Source: Arenibacter certesii DSM 19833
GTDB lineage: Bacteria; Bacteroidota; Bacteroidia; Flavobacteriales; Flavobacteriaceae
Assembly (NCBI RefSeq): GCF_000429545.1
Contig: NZ_AUCB01000021.1
Coordinates: 25,500 to 89,499 of the forward strand
Direction of reading: 5' to 3'
Length of the DNA: 64,000 bases
This document shows, piece by piece, positions 1 through 9,025 of this stretch; position 1 is the first letter of the stretch; every line of letters starts with the position of its first letter. Made by a program: the position numbers and the translations under genes. The notes below the pieces were generated by a model that saw nothing but the letters and a program-made list of their open reading frames with translations, searched no databases and was not told where the DNA came from.

Positions 1-1
1 A

Positions 2-385
2 TCTATAATTGATCATTGGGAAATTGAAAGACCCGAAAAAGAAGGGGCCTGGAATATTATGACTGCATTAACGGGCACACAAGAATTTGATCTGGAAGAA
101 GCGGCGTGGTACCTTAGAGAGCACCCAATGGACTTGGTTACTTGGGATATTATGAATAGTCATAGAAAAGACATCACCTTTATAGAACCCAATTTTAGAG
201 AACAGACCCTCACCGAAGTATTACCTCCAGATGAAAGGCGAGTTCAACGTCATAATGGCAATATGTTTCGTCTAGATAAGGTAGGGAATGATGGCGGAGA
301 AGAGTATTCTGCAGGGGATATTTGGCTCCTGCCCTATTGGATGGGACGATATTTAGGTATTATAAGTGAACCAATGGTGGAGTAA
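2..385 (+). CDS. C-terminal part of an unidentified protein (5' end outside window)
   Basis: The frame is open from the first bases of the window, so this is the C-terminal ~127 residues of a longer protein; the ATG at 59 is internal. I do not recognise the family. The fragment is rich in Trp, Tyr and acidic residues, with the phrases TWDIMNSHRKD, RRVQRHNGN and GDIWLLPYWMGRYLGII near the end. No membrane segment or signal is visible in this part. It could be the end of a secreted or periplasmic enzyme, but that is a guess. The stop at 383-385 is clear and the next gene starts 574 bases later. Confidence 0.6.
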   Translation, partial: SIIDHWEIERPEKEGAWNIMTALTGTQEFDLEEAAWYLREHPMDLVTWDIMNSHRKDITFIEPNFREQTLTEVLPPDERRVQRHNGNMFRLDKVGNDGGEEYSAGDIWLLPYWMGRYLGIISEPMVE

Positions 386-959
386 CTAGAATAAAGATTT
401 GAGTTCCTCCCTCGGGCGGGCACGAGCGTACGAGCTTTAGTCAACATAAGTTTGGTGGGTTTATAAGGTGTATTTAGATCATTTAGGTAGAAGTGTATAT
501 TTAAAAGACCTCCACTTTATACCGGAAAAGTCATTACACCATGCTGTAATGGTCGGACTTCTTCTGGACTTGTTTATATAATGATGAATTTTCGCTCCCT
601 TTGGTTTCGACCTTTCAGGAGGGGTTAACGAAAATTCAGCTCAAATTTTCAATAATTTTTTTTGATAATTAAAGTAGGCGTTTATTTTTGGTCAAGTTTA
701 TTACCTGATAATCAGCGTCTTGAATAATTATATAGATGAAAATTATTCCTCTAGGGAGGCGCAAGGAGGCTAACTTTATACAATATAAATCAAGGGTACC
801 TATATAAATCGGTGAACTTAATTGATACTATTAAAGCATCGGTTTTTCTTGCTTACATTTATATAGATAAAACTTAACGTATAGATAGGATAACAGCACT
901 ATATTAATCTCCAAAACAAAAAACATCAATTAAGTCCCGAAGTAATATCGTCCTAGAAA
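386..959. other. intergenic region without a convincing gene
   Basis: No frame here gives a credible protein. A GC-rich patch at 408-435 contains CTCG/CGAG half-sites around GCGGGCA. An inverted repeat TGAATTTTCG (585-594) / CGAAAATTCA (629-638) encloses a smaller CTCC/GGAG pairing, so a transcript could fold into a two-part hairpin. No T-tract follows directly, so it is not an obvious terminator. The promoter of the gene at 960 must lie in the last part but I cannot point to a clean TAnnTTTG element. Confidence 0.4.
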
Positions 960-2360
960 ATGATAGATTTATCAAAATCTTTTAAACTATATAGACTATT
1001 GCCTGTAATGCCTCTATTACTTATAATAACGATTATTATGATATTAACCAGCTGCGACCAAAAGCATCAAAAAGAAGAACATCAACTCACGAATGATCTT
1101 TCCCAAAACCATGATTTGGATAATAATGATAATTTCTCTCCAGACGACAAATGGTTGGTATACGATACTAGAACAGAAGAAGGGGGAATTGGAGCCAATG
1201 GAAAAATTGAAAAGGTGCATATAGAAACCGGGGAAAAGAAAGTCTTATACCATTTAAAACAAAATACCCCCTACGGTCCTGGCGTAGGCGCAGTAAGCTA
1301 CAATCCTACGGAAAATGAAGTTATATTTATCCACGGCCTTAAAAATGCTAGTCCAGATTATCCCTATGAACAATGGCGCAGAAGTGGGGTAATTGTAAAG
1401 GACAATAAACCAAACCATCCCATTTATATGGATGCAAGGGATACCGCTGTACCCTTTACGCCAGGAGCATTGCGTGGAGGTACACACCGACACGAATTTA
1501 GTGGAGACGGCCAATGGGTGGGGTTTACCTATAACGATGCCATTATGAAAAAAATGGAGGATGATTCAGGTCTACTCCATAACTTAAGAACCATTGGCGT
1601 TTCCAAAAAGGACACTCCTGTATTGGTTCCCCAACCCAATTGGGAAGAAGATTTCTCGGGGGAATGGTTTAGCGTAGTAGTGGTAACAGTAGTCCCTAAT
1701 CCTGTTCCTGGAAGCGACCAGATCAGTAGGGCCGCGGGCGACAGTTGGATAGGGTATTCTGGGTATCAAAAAACCAATGGTAGCCTACAGCGGGCGAGAG
1801 CCTTTATTGGTACTGTAAAAAACGAAAAAGGAAAAGACATAGATGAAGTGTTCGTAGTAGATATTCCAGAAAACATCAGCATCCCTGGCGATGCCCCCTT
1901 AGAAGGTACAACTACCACTATGCCTGCACCACCTAGAGGCACCGTACAACGTAGACTTACCTTTACCTCCGAAAGTGACTATCCTGGATGTGAAGGGATT
2001 GTCCGATCTTCATTTGATGGTAGTTTATTGGCTTTTATTGCTAGGGACAATCAAAATATTAAACAGGTTTTCACCATTCCTCCTACTGGAGGATCAGCGG
2101 CACAGCAAACCTTTCACCCTTCCGATGTTACTGGTGGTATACGCTGGCACCCAACTAACCAAAGCTTAATTTATATTTGGGACAACACATTGATCCATTT
2201 AAAAATAGGAGAAAAAGAAGGTCAAGTCCTTACTAAACCCTCACCGCTTACAATTACAAATCCGGTATGGTCTCATAATGGAAAAATTTTGGCGTATAAT
2301 CGCAACCTCCCCCAACAAGAAGGAATTACAACAAAACAAATATTCCTAATTCACTTTTAA
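960..2360 (+). CDS. DUF3748-family (YidR-like) beta-propeller lipoprotein
   Basis: 466 residues. An N-terminal hydrophobic segment (about 13-30) ends in a lipobox ILTSC, so Cys32 is probably lipidated and the protein is anchored in the envelope. The rest is a run of TolB/WD40-like beta-propeller blades: phrases such as FSPDDKWLVYDTR near the start, FSGDGQWVGFTYND in the middle and SFDGSLLAFIARD and NPVWSHNGKILAYNR near the end. This pattern and length fit the DUF3748 family (E. coli YidR). The molecular role of the family is not known to me. It stands alone between two intergenic gaps, so it is probably monocistronic. A weak hairpin (2471-2489) with T-tract lies downstream. Confidence 0.75.
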   Translation: MIDLSKSFKLYRLLPVMPLLLIITIIMILTSCDQKHQKEEHQLTNDLSQNHDLDNNDNFSPDDKWLVYDTRTEEGGIGANGKIEKVHIETGEKKVLYHLKQNTPYGPGVGAVSYNPTENEVIFIHGLKNASPDYPYEQWRRSGVIVKDNKPNHPIYMDARDTAVPFTPGALRGGTHRHEFSGDGQWVGFTYNDAIMKKMEDDSGLLHNLRTIGVSKKDTPVLVPQPNWEEDFSGEWFSVVVVTVVPNPVPGSDQISRAAGDSWIGYSGYQKTNGSLQRARAFIGTVKNEKGKDIDEVFVVDIPENISIPGDAPLEGTTTTMPAPPRGTVQRRLTFTSESDYPGCEGIVRSSFDGSLLAFIARDNQNIKQVFTIPPTGGSAAQQTFHPSDVTGGIRWHPTNQSLIYIWDNTLIHLKIGEKEGQVLTKPSPLTITNPVWSHNGKILAYNRNLPQQEGITTKQIFLIHF

Positions 2361-2612
2361 GGGCATATACTTATTGACCATAGCTATAGTATGAAAGCGT
2401 ATATTATAATTATATCCCTTAAACCCAGGTTGAAGCAGCTTAATCTATTACAGTTAATTTAAATTTTAGTAAAACCATTCTCAGGTTTTTTTGTTTTTCC
2501 ATATACTTAACGTAAAATTACATTTTGATACATACTATCTGATTCATTGTTTATACGCAGGCATTTACTAGGTGCCTTATTCCACTTATAAATTGATCTA
2601 ACCAATTAGAAA

Positions 2613-2951
2613 ATGTTTAAGGGAGTTTTATATATATTTCTGTTCTTAATCCTCGGGGAAGTTATAGTCTATCTATTCAACCTTTCGATAGCTGGAAACA
2701 TAATTGGTATGGTAGCCATTTTTATTGCACTAAAATTGAAGGTTATAAAGTTGCAGGAGGTTAAAGCCGCATCAGATCAATTTATAAAGTATATGGTATT
2801 ATTTTTCATTCCCTATGGTGTAGGCCTAATGACCTTTTATGATATACTAAAGCTGCATTGGATAGCAATTGTTGTCAGCACGGTCATTAGTACTATTCTA
2901 ACATTATATGTAACAGGGATAATCCTGCAAAAATTCGGAAAGAATGAGTGA
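2613..2951 (+). CDS. CidA/LrgA family membrane protein
   Basis: 112 residues with four predicted membrane helices (about 4-24, 28-43, 60-80, 85-107). Size and the partner gene downstream identify it as the small holin-like subunit of a CidAB/LrgAB pair. In Firmicutes such pairs influence autolysis and export of small carbon compounds; in plants the fused homologue is a plastid glycolate/glycerate transporter. Here the substrate is unknown. Its last codons overlap the start of the lrgB-like gene by 8 bases, so the two are translationally coupled. Confidence 0.85.
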   Translation: MFKGVLYIFLFLILGEVIVYLFNLSIAGNIIGMVAIFIALKLKVIKLQEVKAASDQFIKYMVLFFIPYGVGLMTFYDILKLHWIAIVVSTVISTILTLYVTGIILQKFGKNE

Positions 2952-3639
2952 GATTTATCAGCTACCTCTTTTCGGAATTTTGATTACACTATTGGCATTT
3001 CATTTTTCCAAAAAAATAGGAAGTAAATGGAAATTTGTTCTTTTTAATCCAGTTTTACTCTCTGTTATTTCCATAATTTGCTTTTTAGTCGTTTTCGAGA
3101 TTGAATTTGAAGCGTATAACGTTGGCGGGCAATATTTAGGATTTTTATTAGGACCCACTGTTGTAGCCCTAGGAGTTCTCTTTTATGAGAAGTATGAGCA
3201 AATAAAAGAAAATATAATTCCTTTTGTATCTGCTGTAATTATTGGTGGAACCATGAGTATAATTTCTGTTTGTAGCCTTGCTATAATTCTAGGAGCTTCT
3301 GAACCAATTGTAAGATCCATAGCGCCTAAATCTGTCACCACCCCTATAGCATTAGAAATCGCCAACACAATTGGAGGTGTACCCTATATAGCAGCTGGAA
3401 TAGTCATAGCTGTGGGCATCTTTGGAAATGCTTTTGGTCCTGCCATTTTACGTGTTTTGGGAATAAAGAGCAAAAATGCGATAGGCGCAGCACTAGGGAC
3501 TGCCGCCCATGGCATAGGCACTGCAAGGGCATTAGATGAAGGAAAGCTACCAGGGGCCTATGGTGGATTAGCAATGTGCATAAATGGGTTATTAACCGCT
3601 ATCATCACGCCATACCTTGTTAACCTATTCCTATCTTAG
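2944..3639 (+). CDS. LrgB/CidB family membrane protein
   Basis: 231 residues and multiple membrane helices. The family signature is visible: SVTTPIALEI in the middle, then GNAFGPAILRVLGIKS and GTAAHGIGTARALDEG. This is the large subunit of the LrgAB/CidAB system and probably the transporter proper. The start ATG at 2944 lies inside the end of the upstream CidA/LrgA gene. No regulator of LytSR type is directly adjacent, although a LytTR regulator lies 1.7 kb away at 5314, beyond the ribosomal operon. No terminator is seen directly after the stop. Confidence 0.9.
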   Translation: MSEIYQLPLFGILITLLAFHFSKKIGSKWKFVLFNPVLLSVISIICFLVVFEIEFEAYNVGGQYLGFLLGPTVVALGVLFYEKYEQIKENIIPFVSAVIIGGTMSIISVCSLAIILGASEPIVRSIAPKSVTTPIALEIANTIGGVPYIAAGIVIAVGIFGNAFGPAILRVLGIKSKNAIGAALGTAAHGIGTARALDEGKLPGAYGGLAMCINGLLTAIITPYLVNLFLS

Positions 3640-3912
3640 GAAAACTAGTTAGGTTCTGAAATAATTTTAATCCAGACCGCTACCTTATCTATTTACGACC
3701 TATTAAAAGATAGAAACTGTGGCATTTGCTTCCTTCAGGTTAGTTCTCTAAGAGGGCTCTTAAAAAGGATCAAAGGTTGGTAATAATTAAAAGCTGTACG
3801 GGGAACCTGGAATCACAACCAAAATTTGAAATATATTGAGGACATCCAGACGATGTAGATGTAAATTTATCCGGGGCAAGCCCTCACGGGGTATTTACCC
3901 CTTTAATATAAA
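3640..3912. repeat. intergenic region with two small palindromes (REP-like)
   Basis: Between convergent lrgB and rplI. No credible gene. Two short palindromes lie together: GGGC-AA-GCCC at 3874-3883 and GGGGTATTTACCCC at 3888-3901. Together with the rplI terminator they make about 60 bases of dense secondary structure. Their GC content stands out from the AT-rich surroundings and resembles short intergenic REP-type elements, but I see only this copy in the window. Confidence 0.35.
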
Positions 3913-3936
3913 AAAAGCCGCAAAAATGCGGCTTTT
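3913..3936 (-). terminator. terminator of the rpsF-rpsR-rplI operon (bidirectional)
   Basis: Six-base-pair stem GCCGCA/TGCGGC (3917-3922 and 3927-3932) with an AAAA loop, flanked by A6 on one side and T4 on the other. Read on the minus strand it ends in a T-rich run, 22 bases past the rplI stop. It could also stop lrgB transcription on the plus strand. Confidence 0.85.
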
Positions 3937-3957
3937 AATCTCGTTATTAAGGATTTA

Positions 3958-4413
3958 TTATCCTTTAGCCTCAGCTACAACATCAAATGGGAAATCTACG
4001 ATTACATCTCTATGCAATCTAATTTGGGCATTATAAGGTCCTGTTCTTTTAATAACACCACCTGCAATTGATATAAATTTCTTATCAATAGCATGTCCTT
4101 CTTTCTCCAAAGCTGCTGCAAGGTCTATATTGGAAATAGATCCAAATAATTTATCTCCTGCTCCAGATTTTGCAGTTATCTTAATATCTAACTGTTTTAA
4201 GCTCTCTGCAACTTTATTGGCCTCATCAACCACTTTCTTTTCCTTATGAGCTCTTTGTTTTAAATTTTCTGCCAATACTTTTTTAGCAGAAGGAGTAGCC
4301 ATGGTAGCCATTCCACGAGGGATAAGGTAGTTTCTACCAAATCCGTTCTTAACCGTTACCACGTCATCTTTAAAACCTAAGTTCTGTATATCTTCCTTTA
4401 ATATAAGTTCCAT
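3958..4413 (-). CDS. rplI: 50S ribosomal protein L9
   Basis: 151 residues, normal for L9. The N-terminal domain begins MELILKEDIQNLGFKDD and carries the family motif KNGFGRNYLIPRGMA around residues 22-36; a central helix and the C-terminal domain (KSGAGDKLFGSISNIDLAAAL) follow. L9 binds 23S rRNA domain V and spans towards the L1 stalk. It is the last gene of a three-gene ribosomal operon, 13 bases after rpsR, and is followed by a strong hairpin terminator. Confidence 0.98.
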   Translation of the reverse strand: MELILKEDIQNLGFKDDVVTVKNGFGRNYLIPRGMATMATPSAKKVLAENLKQRAHKEKKVVDEANKVAESLKQLDIKITAKSGAGDKLFGSISNIDLAAALEKEGHAIDKKFISIAGGVIKRTGPYNAQIRLHRDVIVDFPFDVVAEAKG

Positions 4414-4426
4414 CGTCCTATTTTTT

Positions 4427-4723
4427 TTATTTTAGTAAATCGCCAACATAGGGCATTAAAGCTAAATGACGAGCTCTTTTAACCGCTACAGCCACTTTAC
4501 GCTGATATTTCAAGGAAGTACCGGTAAGTCTTCTTGGAAGTAATTTACCTTGTTCGTTTACCAACTTGATTAAGAAGTCTGGATCTTTATAATCCACATA
4601 CTTTATTCCCGATTTTTTGAATCGACAATATTTCTTTTGAGTACTGGTCTCTATATTAAGTGGGGTTAGATATCTAATTTCCCCATCTTTTTTACCTTTT
4701 GCTTGTTGTTCTATTGATGCCAT
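4427..4723 (-). CDS. rpsR: 30S ribosomal protein S18
   Basis: 98 residues. The S18 core is clear: [17 protein letters not shown], then [34 protein letters not shown]. The N-terminal extension ([19 protein letters not shown]) is typical of Bacteroidota S18. It binds with S6 in the 30S platform, which matches the gene order rpsF-rpsR. The start lies 5 bases after the rpsF stop. Confidence 0.98.
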   Translation of the reverse strand: MASIEQQAKGKKDGEIRYLTPLNIETSTQKKYCRFKKSGIKYVDYKDPDFLIKLVNEQGKLLPRRLTGTSLKYQRKVAVAVKRARHLALMPYVGDLLK

Positions 4724-4728
4724 AATCC

Positions 4729-5067
4729 TTACGCTTTAGCTTTTAACTTTGTTCTTCTTCTCTCTGCCCATGAAACAGCATGTTTGTCTAGTTTTACAGT
4801 CAAGAAACGCATAACACGCTCATCTCTTCTAAATTCTAGCTCAAAAGGCAACAATACATCGCCCTCTGCGGTAAATTCGAACAAATGGTAAAAACCACTC
4901 TTCTTCTTTTGGATTGGATAGGCCAATTTTTTTAGGCCCCAATTTTCTTTGGCTACCATTTTGGCACCTTTGTTAATTAAGAAATCCTCAAATTTCTTAA
5001 CTGTTTCCTCTACCTGTGTATCAGACAGAACGGGATTTAAAATGAAAACAGTTTCGTAATTGTTCAT
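4729..5067 (-). CDS. rpsF: 30S ribosomal protein S6
   Basis: 112 residues beginning [20 protein letters not shown], the canonical S6 start, with a compact ferredoxin-like fold and a short basic tail ([13 protein letters not shown]). It forms a heterodimer with S18 on the 30S platform. First gene of the operon; a TAnnTTTG promoter lies 24-31 bases upstream of the ATG. Confidence 0.98.
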   Translation of the reverse strand: MNNYETVFILNPVLSDTQVEETVKKFEDFLINKGAKMVAKENWGLKKLAYPIQKKKSGFYHLFEFTAEGDVLLPFELEFRRDERVMRFLTVKLDKHAVSWAERRRTKLKAKA

Positions 5068-5090
5068 ATTATTAAATTTTTTTAAGTGCG

Positions 5091-5121
5091 CAAAAATAAG
5101 AATTTTTTGTTCTAATTACAA
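5091..5121 (-). promoter_or_regulatory. probable promoter of rpsF-rpsR-rplI
   Basis: On the minus strand a -7 element TATTTTTG (5091-5098) fits the Bacteroidota consensus TAnnTTTG, with a TTG -33 element (5119-5121) 20 bases upstream. This leaves a short leader of roughly 15-20 nt before rpsF. Confidence 0.55.
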
Positions 5122-5313
5122 GAAAATCTATAAATCTTCGTTATAGCTAAACAACTTACGGATTCGACCCGAATTTAAACCTGAACAAAACCAAATAAAA
5201 CCAATAACCCCGTCATTTTACACAATAATTATAGCAATTTAAATAATTTTGTTGCAGTTCAGCTATATTTTTATGTACTTTGTCGATGATTTAACCCCAC
5301 AAATCAACCAACT

Positions 5314-6006
5314 ATGAAATTAAGAAGTATAATTGTAGACGATTCGTCTATGCAACGAATGGCAGTTGCTAAGTTAGTTAACAGTCATCCCAATTTAGCT
5401 TTGGTAGCGGAATACAGTAATGCCATAGAGGCAAAGAACGGCATTAAGAACAACGATATCGATTTAATTTTCCTTGATGTGGAGATGCCGATTATCACGG
5501 GATTTGATTTATTGGAATCCTTGGACAATAGTCCTCAGGTAATTCTAATAACCGGCAAGCCCGATTATGCACTTAAAGCGTTTGAATACGACGTAACAGA
5601 CTACCTACACAAACCAATTACACTAGCCCGTTTTGATGCTGCGGTTAAAAGAGCGTTAACAAAATACGAGCAAATTAATAAGGTTGTAGAAGACGAAGAG
5701 CACATTTTTGTGAAAAGCAACCTTAAAAAACGCAAAGTCATCCTTAATGATATAAAGTGGATAGAAGCGTTGGGCGACTATATTAAATTAGTTACAGATG
5801 AGGCCAATATCGTTATTCTATCTACCATGAAATCTTTTGAAAAGCAATTGCCGGAAGACAAGTTTTTAAGAATTCACAAATCCTACATCGTCAACTTGGA
5901 AAAAATAGAGAAGTTTAACAGCAAAAACGTAGAAGTTGGCGGAAAACAAATACCTCTAAGTAGAAATAAGAAAACAGAATTGGCAGAAGCGTTAAATAAT
6001 TTTTAA
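5314..6006 (+). CDS. LytTR-family response regulator (orphan)
   Basis: 230 residues. Receiver domain 1-~120 with phospho-acceptor Asp55 in IFLDVEMP, acidic pair Asp9-Asp10 and Lys in HKPI. A LytTR DNA-binding domain (~135-230) follows, with the usual phrases IKWIEALGDYIKLV and FLRIHKSYIVNLEKI. The architecture matches AlgR/LytR regulators. No histidine kinase is adjacent, so it is an orphan or is partnered elsewhere. Upstream, TTG (5252-5254) and TACTTTG (5276-5282), 21 bases apart, are a candidate promoter; TAATTTTG at 5244-5251 is an alternative. It is divergent from rpsF. Confidence 0.92.
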   Translation: MKLRSIIVDDSSMQRMAVAKLVNSHPNLALVAEYSNAIEAKNGIKNNDIDLIFLDVEMPIITGFDLLESLDNSPQVILITGKPDYALKAFEYDVTDYLHKPITLARFDAAVKRALTKYEQINKVVEDEEHIFVKSNLKKRKVILNDIKWIEALGDYIKLVTDEANIVILSTMKSFEKQLPEDKFLRIHKSYIVNLEKIEKFNSKNVEVGGKQIPLSRNKKTELAEALNNF

Positions 6007-6065
6007 TTCAGTTACTTTTGGTTGAACCTTGAACCATCGAAAGGAAACTACCTGTAACAATTTAA

Positions 6066-6100
6066 TGCCCGCCTAAACAAAGCGGGCAGGCTAGCGCTAG
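6066..6100. repeat. REP-like hairpin plus palindrome between convergent genes
   Basis: TGCCCGC (6066-6072) pairs with GCGGGCA (6082-6088), followed by the perfect 10-base palindrome CTAGCGCTAG (6091-6100). It sits between the stops of the LytTR regulator and priA. It could act as a terminator for either gene, but there is no T-tract; its GC content is unlike the surroundings. The GCGGGCA core recurs at about 415-422. Confidence 0.45.
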
Positions 6101-6115
6101 GGAATATAACATCAA

Positions 6116-8578
6116 TTATATGTGATCTACATTGTAGATAACGCGCACTCCCCTATAAAACGATATAGCATTAAAGGATTTTTCAATCCGCTTAATGCTA
6201 TTTTTTGTGTGTACCAAGGAATGATCATTCCCAATTTTCAATAGCACATTTTTAAGATATTGGTTCCTTATTCTAGCCACAGGAGGATATTCTGGTCCCA
6301 GTACCATTTTCCCAAAACCAATCCGCAAAGATTTTGCAAACCACTCTGCCGCCTCATTCAATTTGTTATAGTCCTTATGCTTAAAAGTAATTCTAATAAT
6401 CCTATTGCCCGGAGGGTATTTAAACTGTTCCCGTTCATAGAGTTGCTCGTTAAACATTTCTACATAATCATGAGTAGTAACTTGCTGTAATATTCTATGA
6501 TCTGGATCATAACTTTGAATAATTACCTTTCCTCTTTTCTGGGTACGCCCTGCCCTACCTGCTACTTGGGTCAGCAACTGAAAACTTCTCTCATGCGCCC
6601 TATAATCGGGGAAGTTCAATAGCGTATCGGCATTCATAATCCCTACCAAATTCACATTTCTAAAATCGAGTCCCTTAGTTAGCATCTGCGTTCCCACGAG
6701 AATATCTATTTCTTGTTGCTCGAAGGCCGAAATTATTTTTTCATAACCATACTTCCCTCTTGTGGTATCTAAGTCCATACGGCCAACTTTCGCCGTGGGA
6801 AAAAGGGCTTGTAACTCTTGCTCTACCTGTTCCGTACCAAAACCTTTGGTATCCAAAGTGGTACTTCCACAGGCCTGACAGCTTGTTTGTAATGCAATGT
6901 GATAACTGCAATAATGGCAACGCAGTTGCTTACGCAATTGGTGGTACGTTAGGCTTACATCGCAATTTGGACACTGGGGAGTATGTCCACAAGTAGTACA
7001 TTCTAATATTGGGGCATACCCCCTTCTATTTTGAAAAAGGATTACCTGCTCCCCATTTTCCAAAGTTTCGGTAATTTCTTCCAGTAACCGCTCCGAAAAA
7101 TGTCCTTTCATTCTTTTTTTACGGGTTTGCTCACGGATATTCACCAACTCCATTTCTGGCATTAACACATCGCCATAGCGCCGTTGAATCCGCGCATAAC
7201 CGTATTTGGAAATCTTTACATTGTAAAAAGTCTCTACACTTGGTGTAGCCGACCCTAAAAGCACATTACTTCCATGAAAATTACCTAAAACAACTGCAGC
7301 ATCCCTTGCATGGTACCTAGGCGCCGGATCATATTGCTTAAAGGAACTCTCGTGTTCCTCATCTACAATAATAAGCCCTAGGTCCTGAAAGGGAAGAAAT
7401 ATGGCAGACCGTGCCCCTATTACAATTTGAGCCGTTGTTTCCTTTTTAAGCACATTATTCCACACCTCCACCCGTTCTTGCACATTGTACTTGGAATGAT
7501 AAACAGCCACCTTTTCTCCGAAATAAGCTTGCAGTCTGGAAATCAATTGTGTGGTAAGTGCAATTTCTGGGAGTAAATAAAGGGCTTGCTTTCCATTTTT
7601 AATAACCTCTTGGATTAACTTAACGTACACCTCTGTTTTACCAGAAGAAGTTACGCCGTGTAAAAGAGTTACTTTTCCTAATGCAAAGGACTTACTTATA
7701 GCATCAAATGCACTTTGTTGGTATTCATTCAGGGATTTTAGCGCCTCATGATCATGACCACCTTCGAAAACGACCCGGTCTGTCCGGATAAACTGTTCTT
7801 CAAGGATTCCTTTATCGATGAGTGTTTTAATAATGGAATTGGAACTATTGGCAGAGGTCGCTAAGTCGCTAATCTTAACAGGCTTTTTAGTTACCGCTTG
7901 TAATTGAAACAAAGAAAGCACCACGTCTCGCTGCTTAGGAGCCCTAGATAAGGAAAGAAGCAATGCTTCCAAACTTTCCTCGGTACTATAATCTTTTCCT
8001 AATTGTACATACCGTACCAGTTTAGGCTTATATTGTTCGTAGACCTCTTCTTTTATGAAAATAATATTTTTCTCAAGCAGGCTATTTAAAATGGGTATTA
8101 CATTCTTTTTCTCTAGGATATCACTAATCTCTCGAACCCTAAGAATCGACTGATGTTGCAAGGCTTCAAAAACTAAAAACTCATCATCCTTTAGGTCAGT
8201 TTCATCTATTATTGCTTTCTCGTTTCTAAGGATCAGGGTTTCACTTTCTAGCAAAAGGGCACTCGGGACAGCAGCCCTAAAAACCTCACCCACTGTACAC
8301 ATGTAGTATTGCGCCAGCCATTCCCAAAAGCGTAATTGCGTAGGCGTCACCAATGGATCTTGATCCAAAATCTGATCAATTTCCTTTGCCTCATAGACCG
8401 TAGGCGCCGTTTGATGCACCTTAACTACAATAGCAGTATATATTTTGGATTTACCAAAGGGAACTGCAACTCTCATCCCCGGTTTTAATAGTTCCGCTTC
8501 TGTAGGAGAGATACTATAGGTAAATTCCTTCTCCAGCGGAATAGGTAAGATAACATTGATAAAATAAGGCATTCCCAT
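6116..8578 (-). CDS. priA: primosomal replication restart helicase PriA
   Basis: 820 residues, the usual full length. An N-terminal 3'-DNA-binding domain is followed by a superfamily 2 helicase: Walker A GVTSSGKT (308-315), Walker B DEEH (406-409) and SAT motif (GSATPS, about 442-447). Eight cysteines at 527, 530, 536, 539, 554, 557, 567 and 570 form the two zinc sites inserted in the helicase core. PriA reloads the replisome at stalled forks. It is the last gene of the nadC-yihY-DUF2147-priA run, starting 6 bases after the DUF2147 gene. Confidence 0.98.
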   Translation of the reverse strand: MGMPYFINVILPIPLEKEFTYSISPTEAELLKPGMRVAVPFGKSKIYTAIVVKVHQTAPTVYEAKEIDQILDQDPLVTPTQLRFWEWLAQYYMCTVGEVFRAAVPSALLLESETLILRNEKAIIDETDLKDDEFLVFEALQHQSILRVREISDILEKKNVIPILNSLLEKNIIFIKEEVYEQYKPKLVRYVQLGKDYSTEESLEALLLSLSRAPKQRDVVLSLFQLQAVTKKPVKISDLATSANSSNSIIKTLIDKGILEEQFIRTDRVVFEGGHDHEALKSLNEYQQSAFDAISKSFALGKVTLLHGVTSSGKTEVYVKLIQEVIKNGKQALYLLPEIALTTQLISRLQAYFGEKVAVYHSKYNVQERVEVWNNVLKKETTAQIVIGARSAIFLPFQDLGLIIVDEEHESSFKQYDPAPRYHARDAAVVLGNFHGSNVLLGSATPSVETFYNVKISKYGYARIQRRYGDVLMPEMELVNIREQTRKKRMKGHFSERLLEEITETLENGEQVILFQNRRGYAPILECTTCGHTPQCPNCDVSLTYHQLRKQLRCHYCSYHIALQTSCQACGSTTLDTKGFGTEQVEQELQALFPTAKVGRMDLDTTRGKYGYEKIISAFEQQEIDILVGTQMLTKGLDFRNVNLVGIMNADTLLNFPDYRAHERSFQLLTQVAGRAGRTQKRGKVIIQSYDPDHRILQQVTTHDYVEMFNEQLYEREQFKYPPGNRIIRITFKHKDYNKLNEAAEWFAKSLRIGFGKMVLGPEYPPVARIRNQYLKNVLLKIGNDHSLVHTKNSIKRIEKSFNAISFYRGVRVIYNVDHI

Positions 8579-8584
8579 ACGTTT

Positions 8585-9025
8585 CTATCCCTCTGCGCGT
8601 ATCCAAGTTTGTGTACGAAAAATAAATGCTAAATAACCCCTTACCTTCAATTCATCAGGATTTTCGGGATTAAGCCATATTTTACATCTAAAAGTCATTG
8701 CCTGCTCCGGATCAAATAAGGTTTTCCCTTTCCATACGCCACCACCACCATGTTTCAAATCTTCAATTATCTTCATCCCCAATATTGGCTGATTCTTTTT
8801 CTCCCCTTCACATTTATCACAAACCGCCTCTTCCTTTCCCGGTTCTAAAATTTCCACAACCTCACCGTGCATCATTCCGTCCTCTTCATATATATCTATT
8901 ATCGCTTTAGGATTCCCAGTTCTATCATCTATCGTCTTCCATTTCCCAAAAACACTCTGCGCTTCCGAAGGAATATATAACAACATACAAATTAGCCCAA
9001 CTATCCACTTATTTCTTTTTACCAT
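8585..9025 (-). CDS. secreted DUF2147 protein
   Basis: 146 residues with an N-terminal signal sequence (hydrophobic 9-19, cleavage after EAQ at about 23). The mature part has the DUF2147 pattern: SVFGKWKTIDD at the start, a DIYEEDGMMHGEV segment, a CxxC pair (CDKC), then GVWKGKTLFDPEQ. The function of this small beta-rich family is unknown. The start overlaps the end of the YihY gene by 17 bases, so it is translationally coupled. Confidence 0.85.
   Translation of the reverse strand: MVKRNKWIVGLICMLLYIPSEAQSVFGKWKTIDDRTGNPKAIIDIYEEDGMMHGEVVEILEPGKEEAVCDKCEGEKKNQPILGMKIIEDLKHGGGGVWKGKTLFDPEQAMTFRCKIWLNPENPDELKVRGYLAFIFRTQTWIRAEG

Noticed and set aside
2471..2489. AAAACC/GGTTTT hairpin with T-tract after the DUF3748 gene
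   Set aside because: Weak six-pair stem, mostly A-T, 110 bases past the stop; mentioned but not called as a terminator.
3836..4036. 66-codon plus-strand frame over the rplI 3' end
   Set aside because: Runs through the rplI terminator and antisense to rplI; composition not protein-like.
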